From Chionis minor (taxonomy: Eukaryota; Chordata; Aves; Charadriiformes; Chionididae), in NCBI GenBank assembly GCA_013398295.1, contig VZSF01017903.1:210399-274398 (forward strand): DNA of 64,000 nt. The letters run 5' to 3'. The notes beneath the pieces were generated by a model that saw nothing but the letters and a program-made list of their open reading frames with translations, was not told where the DNA came from and ran no database searches. The first letter of the stretch is position 1. The number at the start of each line of letters is the position of its first letter. Positions 58,101 to 64,000 of the stretch are shown in pieces. The position numbers and the translations under genes were made by a program.

Positions 58101-58932
58101 CGTCAACAGTAATAGGCTGTTATTTTCTTCCATCTTCTGAAATTTGGCTTTTCTTCAGTATCTGTTGCGGTCTTCTGAAAAAAACCCCAAACAAACCAAG
58201 CAGCCTCAGCTTGAGTCGTATGCGCTCATTACACCAGGAACTCAGAATAATGACATTGCATACCCAGCTTTTGGACACGGCTCTGCTTTTGAGGCATTAC
58301 TCCTGTCTACCTCTGTAATACTACCATCTTGATACTGAGCTAAACTACAAAATCTTTAAGAGAATCTGTCATCACTAGCACAAAATGTTACCTCTCCCAT
58401 TTCTCAGTGCTGAGCAGTTACTCTGTATCATTCATTAGGCAATTTTTAAATGATGTTTCTGGAGTACAAAGCCATCTACTGAAAAAAGACAGTATTGTAA
58501 CCTTCATGGGGATCTGCGTCCTTTCTCCACTGAGGTTCTGTGTTCTGGCTCAGGCAGTGCTTTTCACCAAAAAGTGCCCCTTAGTGCTTTTTACCAAAAA
58601 GAATTTGTTTTGTATGCAGAAGCAAGTGGCACTGTTGAGATAGTTGGAAACATGTAATTAAATAAGAGTTGTTAAAGCTTCTAGTATCCAATCTATGGCA
58701 GGCCTACTTGATCTCCAGATGTGGTTTTATTTCTATATGAATTTAATCTTTTTTCCAGTTTAAATCTATGCCTTATGCTCCCATACATTTTTAATATTTT
58801 ATCTGAAGGAAAGAATAACTTCTGCCTGGAGGTGTTTTTTTGGTAGGACCTATGAAAATGAGACATAATTCAGGTCTGCTGAAAACAGTTGTTGGAGTTA
58901 AGGCAATGTCAAAATGGAAACTCATTAATTCT
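55116..58932. other. Gene-free sequence with a CpG patch
   Basis: A CpG-rich patch lies at 55230-55405 (about 12 CpGs), with 65-86-codon frames open on three frames at once. A 27-bp tandem duplication is at 58556-58609. The stretch at 57790-57860 (GAGCTGCTCTGTCACC, GGCAAGCCTGTGGCTTTCTC) vaguely recalls MIR but is too diverged to call. No gene. Confidence 0.5.
58556..58609 (+). repeat. 27-bp tandem duplication
   Basis: AGTGCTTTTCACCAAAAAG (58556-58574) recurs as AGTGCTTTTTACCAAAAAG (58583-58601), an offset of 27 bases with one C-to-T change. Because 27 is a multiple of three, the 78-codon frame crossing it (58407-58643) repeats V/L-L-F-T-K-K, but that frame has no other coding evidence. Confidence 0.8.
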
Positions 58933-59658
58933 ATAGAATCATAGAATCTTAAGGGCTGGAAGGGACGTCTGGAGATCGCCTAGTCCAATCCCACTGCCAG
59001 AGCAGGTCCACCTAAAGCAGGTTGCTCAGCATGGCGTCCAGCTGGGTTTTGAATGTCTCCAAAGTTGGAGACTCCACCAGCACTCTGGGCAGCCTGTTCC
59101 AGTGCTCTGCCATCCTCAAAGTAAAGGCATTCCTCCTCATGTTCAGATGGAACTTCCTATGTTCAAGTTTGTGCCTGTTACCTCTTGTCCTATTACTGGG
59201 CATCACTGAAAAAAGACTGACCCCCTCTTCAGTCTTCTCCAGACTAAAAAGACCCAAATCCCTCAGTCTTTCATTGTAAGAAATATGTTCCAGCCCCCTA
59301 ATCATCTTCATAACCCTTTGCTGTACCCTCTCCAGCAGCTCCCTGTCCTTCTTGAACTGGGGAGCCCAGAACTGGACACAGTACTCCAGATGCAGCCTCA
59401 CCCAGGCAGAGTAAAGGGGGAGGATGACCTCCCTCGACCTGCTTGCTACACTCCTCTTGATGCACCCCGGGATGCCATTGGCCTTCTTGGCCACAAGGGC
59501 CCATTGCTGGCTTATGGGCATCCGGTTGTCCACTAGGACTCCCAGGTCCCTCTCCGCAAAGCTGCTTTCCAGCACGTCAGCCCCTGTCCCGTACTGGTGC
59601 ATGGGGTTATTCCTCCCCAGGTGCAGGACCCTACACTTGACTTTGTTGAGTTTAGTTT
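58933..59658 (-). mobile_element. CR1 LINE copy, strongly 5'-truncated, older subfamily
   Basis: A minus-strand CR1 whose 3' tail (ATAGAATCATAGAATC on +) is at 58933-58950 and which breaks off near 59655-59658. Only the C-terminal part of ORF2 is present: a 196-codon frame at 59012-59602, starting in the region that reads L-G-V-L-V-D and continuing through [27 protein letters not shown] and the C-terminal H-W-N-R-L-P-R. Upstream of its ATG the register continues to about 59655 without the catalytic domain. It belongs to a different CR1 subfamily from the 25.7-kb copy: the 3'UTR differs, and about 18 residues present between S-L-E-K and R-T-R-G-N in the first copy are absent here. Confidence 0.95.
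59012..59602 (-). pseudogene. CR1 ORF2 C-terminal fragment
   Basis: An uninterrupted 196-codon frame covering only the part of ORF2 after the catalytic palm. It ends about 60 bases before the element's 3' tail. It has no catalytic residues and cannot make a working polymerase. The frame's survival says the copy is not very old; it is no evidence for host use. Confidence 0.92.
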
Positions 59659-61649
59659 ACTAAATGTATGTAGTTTACTTCTGTTCAGGTGGTCTCTATA
59701 GACACAAAGAAATGGCCTGAATGCACAGCCACAGATTTAACTTTTGTAAAACGAAACCATGATTCAGTGAAGCACAAACCCAGTATACCGTTTCAGTCTT
59801 CAGGGTTTTGCCTCTAACCCCACAAGGCGTTCCCTCCTGTAGTCTCTGATCGTCTTTTCTGGGCCATAACTGAAGGTCTGATTATTTTCTCATCCTCCTT
59901 CATCAATTTTGGTATCAATAGGTTACTCCTTCCTTTCCTTTTTTTCTGATTTTAAGATTCATTCCTCTTACGCATCTGTTGACCTGATGAGCCTAGTTCA
60001 GTATCTTACTAGCCTCACTTGCATTTCTGTCAGAGACCAAGTATCAATTACACATGCAGCATAAATGCATGGAGACTAGAGGGAATGATGTTTAATTGAC
60101 CACAGTCTATCAGATCTGAGTAGTTATCTGCAATTGTGTTCACTAGAAAATGTTGAAGTTGGACAAAAAGTTCCTGAAGTTCCAGAGGGATAAGAAACTT
60201 CTGTAAAAGGCAGATAAGGACAGAGGAAGCTAATTGTCTAAGTACAGCAAAGGAATTTGATGAATACCTCAGCTTGGAAGTAATTGATTTTATGATTTTC
60301 ATCTTACTGGCATTTAGAATGACTTACTGAAAGTTAGAACAGCCACAGCCCCTCAGTTAAGCTCAAGGCTAACTTTAGTTTCAAGACTCTGCTTTTAATC
60401 ATGATCAACTTGTTAGTCATCATCATATAGTGCAGACCAATTTCCAGTTCTGGAAGATCGTTGTAGTCAGTTCATAAATATCTACATTTGTCAGAGAAAA
60501 TGAATATCAGATAATATCTGAAGTGGTGAAGACTGAAAATTAACATCTTCATCGCTTCTGACAGCATCTGGCATTTAGTAACAGCTACTAATATTTTTAA
60601 ATGTTGGGACTATCAGCAAATGATGCTGTACGTGGACATAATTTTAGTGCTCTGTTTTGTACTGAAACATAACTTCAGGTCAAACCAAGACTATTGCTAC
60701 TGATTTTGTATATAATGATAAACTTAAGAAAAGTGTTGAATCGGGTACTTTACAGATGACTGATGTCACAAAGGAATTAATTTCAAGAGATTCTTAACTG
60801 ACAACATTAGAATTATTTCAAATATATGTAATTTGTTACTCATTAGAAACTTGTTTTGTACTATCGACTAATTTTGTCCAGTTTGATGAAATGAAGTTAT
60901 TCACCCTCTGTTCTACACTTAATGTTTCTTTTACTTAAGCAATTGCTAAATGTTCTTGATGGGGCCCCTTTCTAGACCCAGTGGACAGGAGTTTTCAAGC
61001 AGCTGAGAGCTGCCTTGCACAGACAGAGATTGATCGAGGTAATGATTTTTTAAATGTGCCTTTGTACATGTTATTTCACATCAAATATTTCTGCTCCCAT
61101 CAGAACCATATGCATAAGTTGTATGTCTTGTTTCCTAAGTCATCCTTATCTCAACTATTCTGTTCTCCTTGTACGTTTGACTTCCCCTGACTATTATCCC
61201 GGGACACTGCAAATCAAAGATTTGATCCCTTGACTCTGATATTCCAGTTTCCACATATTCCAGTAAAGACAGGCTAAGTTTGATGGCAGTATTGTGTAAT
61301 CTACTGCATGCCAGGAATATCTTACATACAGTTCTCTAGAAGGACAATCTGGTAATACATGTCACCACAATGTATTTTAAAGATGATTAATGGGCTTTTA
61401 AATGATTCCTCAGATGAGCTGTAGATCTTCATTATCTTCTCTGAGGACATTACATTGGATTTATTTTGAGAAAATGAAATCAGGGTCATGAACCTTTCTT
61501 GAAAGGCTAATTTATATCTTCTGAAATATTGAAAAGCATTACATTCTAATGATGTGATATGGTTGTTGATATTATAAAGACAATTGTCAATAACATCCAG
61601 AAGATAACTGTTATTTCTTATTTAACAACTTGGGAAGTTGCTGCTGTCT
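59659..61649. other. Gene-free AT-rich sequence
   Basis: No gene, RNA or clear repeat is supported. A 84-codon minus frame (60048-60302) has no domain. Confidence 0.5.
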
Positions 61650-61770
61650 TTAAAGCTATTTTTAATAGCTGCCGTTCCTACTTCAATTTCAGCTGGATAC
61701 ACTCGAATTTTATCTGACTACCCAATAATTAGCTGCTGTCAATCCAATCAGTGTAAGATTGGCTAAGCTC
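61650..61770. promoter_or_regulatory. Possible conserved non-coding element
   Basis: TTTTTAATAGCTGCC, CCCAATAATTAGCTGCTG and an inverted CCAAT pair, CCAATC-7-GATTGG (61744-61762), occur in a repeat-free block. CTGTCAATCCAATCA resembles Pbx/Meis-type sites. Inference from motifs only. Confidence 0.3.
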
Positions 61771-64000
61771 TTTTTTTTCTAAAATGCAAAAGTTGTCACA
61801 ACACTGCTTGACAATATTATGTCATGGTGACGTTAGGTACTTTGCCACCTCACTCACTGCATAATCGTTAATTTGAGTAATATTAATTGAATGATAGGAT
61901 TTGGGATTTTGATGAGCCAGAATTTGCCTGAAGAAGTCTTGGCACATAGAATATTTGTATGTAGTTTATTGGGATGAAGAACATCACAAGGAAAAAATTC
62001 TGTCATTTCCTATTGATATATTAAACCCTTCCAAGTAAAACACAACATCTCAATCTGAAAATAGCGGCTCTGGCCTATTTTGCGAGCTCCTCATTAGCTG
62101 ACTGAGAGTTTATGCAGCGAGGAATCTAAGTGCTTGTTTTTTTGATGCTCTATCGTTATGTGTGGCCGTATATTTAATTCTGTCAGGGGTGTATGGAAAA
62201 CTTTGCACAGCAGATGCCTTGTACCTCCATGATGTTTGGGAAGTGGGTGGTTTGCCTGGAAGTACAATTCTGTCTTTAAACTTTTCTGCTGATCTTCGGT
62301 TTCTCCATGGTTTCCTGTGCTGCGACTATCTAAACACTTCCAAAAAACTGTGTTAGCTTTAAGTGCTCTTTAGTGGTCTTAAACATCCTCTGTGGTGAAA
62401 GGAGGCTCTGCTATTTGGATTGCAATCTTTTTAATACCCAATATGTACATTTTAATATATAACTGAGATTAAGGAGGGCTTTAGCTGTGGACTGCTGATT
62501 AAACTGACATGTTCTAGAGTTTCTGTACGTCACCCCTTAATGGTACAGCTCCAAGCACAAGTCAACTGCTTGGAAAAAGTGGGTGTTTTGTGAAACTCCA
62601 GTGATCCTACTCAAACTGAACGGCCTTGTCTCTGAAGAACCACAAGCACCCACGGAAGTCACTGGTGCACCTAGGTTTAACCATGTTGCCCTCTCAGGGC
62701 TGGAATTAGCAGCTGTCACATACAGGCAGTGCACAGAATGTCTGTCCTTTAAAGATTGGCAGCTCTGGCTGTGTTTCTATAGGGGCACTGTCAACCCCAT
62801 AATAAGCATCATCACACCAGTGTTTTGGGTGAGGAGATCCATTGTGTGGGCACAATGTCTGCTTGAGGTAAAATGTTCTCAGCTCAATGGTTGTCAGAAG
62901 AATAAGTGTTATCTCCTAGATACTGGCAAGCATTTAAAGGTCAGTTTTTAGGTTTTCAGGTCCACAATAGCATCTTGCTAAACACGGACTGTCCATAGCA
63001 CATGTAACTCTTTCAGCCAGCCCTCTCTGAAGATGGCTTATTGCTCTTCACACACATAGGATAAATCCACACCCTCACTCCTGCACAAGGGCTTTCACAG
63101 CTTCTTCAGGGTAGCTCCAGGTCCCCTTCCTTTCCCAGAGCACGCATCTTCTGTGCGGTTCACTAAGAAAAGAGCCTGAGCAGAGGAAGGCAGCATGGGC
63201 TGCGAGTGTGATGGAGCTAATTAACATTCTGTTCCCTTTGTGTGCGTATTTCTGCTTGGTTATAGAGTCCTCCAAAATATTAATATGAACTAATCCCTTC
63301 ATTTTTGACATTTCTTTTAAAACTGAATACAATCTGTTACCCCAGATTACATCATTGGCTAATTAAGAAAACTAGATAGAGTACTACAGTATACATTTTT
63401 CACCTGAGGTATTTCCAACAGCCCTTAACAAAGGGATTTACTGTGGTGAGTCTCAGCGTAGTGAAAAAGAAAAAAAAAAGAGACATTTTGTGTACCACTG
63501 CAGAATAACTGTGGTAGGACAAGCGGCGAGCAGCTCCCCTGTATGTTGCTGGGGATGTCATTGCCTGTGATTTAAAGCTCTAGAAGAAATGTACAGCTTT
63601 TTACTGAGCAGCTCAGCAGCCGCGGTTAAAATACCCTTCAACTGCACTATCACTTTCCTTTTTAAAAGTCAAAACAGGTCAGCGAGGGTGACAGAAAGTT
63701 CTTTCTCCCGCTTGCCTTCATTAAGCTTTTGCTTAAAAAAGAAGAGAGAAGGGACTTGAAGCATGCAGCAATTGCTTCAATAACCTTGCAGCAGACTGCC
63801 AGAAAGTTTTCCAAGGCTCTCATGCGATTGAACCTGGTGAAAGGAACCTACTCCCCTACTCCAGCCCACAGCCTTCCATAATAAAGTTGCTGGAAGTGGT
63901 TTTTTTTCTGAACGCTTAATTGCACAGGTCTCCCAACAAACTGGTGCCAGCCTGAGAAAATCAGTGCTGACGTTGCTAGCGGGGAAGGGAAAAAGCTGAG
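61771..64000. other. Gene-free sequence to the window end
   Basis: Frames reach 122 codons (62583-62951, +) with no recognisable domain. An A/G-rich tract lies near 63466-63482. The block at 62050-62110 (AATAGCGGCTCTGGCC, TCCTCATTAGCTGAC) is repeat-free and might be conserved. No gene or RNA is supported. Confidence 0.5.

Noticed and set aside
61205..61260. Possible MIR head (AGATTTGATCCCTTGACTC)
   Set aside because: The match is confined to one short segment with no recognisable core next to it.
1..64000. tRNA, rRNA, endogenous retrovirus, CRISPR array or bacterial operon
   Set aside because: I saw no tRNA cloverleaf with intact A and B boxes, no rRNA segment, no paired LTRs or retroviral gene motifs, and no regularly spaced direct repeats. 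The repeat content is that of an avian nuclear genome.

Overview
The window reads as nuclear DNA of a bird. The decisive evidence is the repeat content. Two CR1 LINE copies end in the typical avian 3' signature, visible on the + strand as TCATAGAATCATAGAATGG near 25722 and a close variant near 58935. Much older CR1, MIR-type SINE and other amniote relics lie around them. DNA is AT-rich, with many poly-A/poly-T tracts and one unresolved base (N at 11326). I do not favour crocodile or turtle, because the younger CR1 copy belongs to the type abundant in birds, but this is recall rather than a search.

I find no host protein-coding gene, rRNA or tRNA. The only open frames I can identify belong to retrotransposons. 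All other open frames are short, lack recognisable domains, and often overlap equally long frames on the other strand. The window is therefore an intergenic gene desert or the inside of a very long intron.

Layout: 1-5.8 kb, unannotated AT-rich sequence with one possible conserved element (4131-4345). 5.8-6.3 kb, two minus-strand MIR-like relics. 6.3-16.9 kb, mostly unique sequence with a homeodomain-like inverted repeat at 7567-7586, a CpG-rich patch at 11.85-12.06 kb, the N-containing T tract and a MIR relic near 15.9 kb. 16.9-17.5 kb, a strong conserved non-coding element (CNE) candidate. 19.4-20.3 kb, an ancient plus-strand CR1. 25.7-27.2 kb, the youngest CR1 (minus strand), followed by a compound direct/inverted repeat. 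30.7-31.0 kb, short hairpins and two related ancient relics. 32.0-32.7 kb, a second ancient plus-strand CR1. 36.7-37.7 kb, more CNE-like sequence. 39.9-40.7 kb, an unexplained 246-codon frame. 43.15-43.5 kb, a fragment of an L1/Tx1-type reverse transcriptase, unusual for a bird. 47.6-47.9 kb, a second strong CNE candidate sharing a 12-bp motif with the one at 17.4 kb. 52.3 kb, the clearest MIR. 58.9-59.66 kb, the second CR1. 61.65-61.77 kb, a further CNE-like block.

No genes here work together as a pathway. The most interesting possibility is that several AT-rich blocks with paired TAAT/ATTAGTG sites are distal enhancers of a developmental gene outside the window. That is inference from base composition and motif arrangement; cross-species alignment would decide it.
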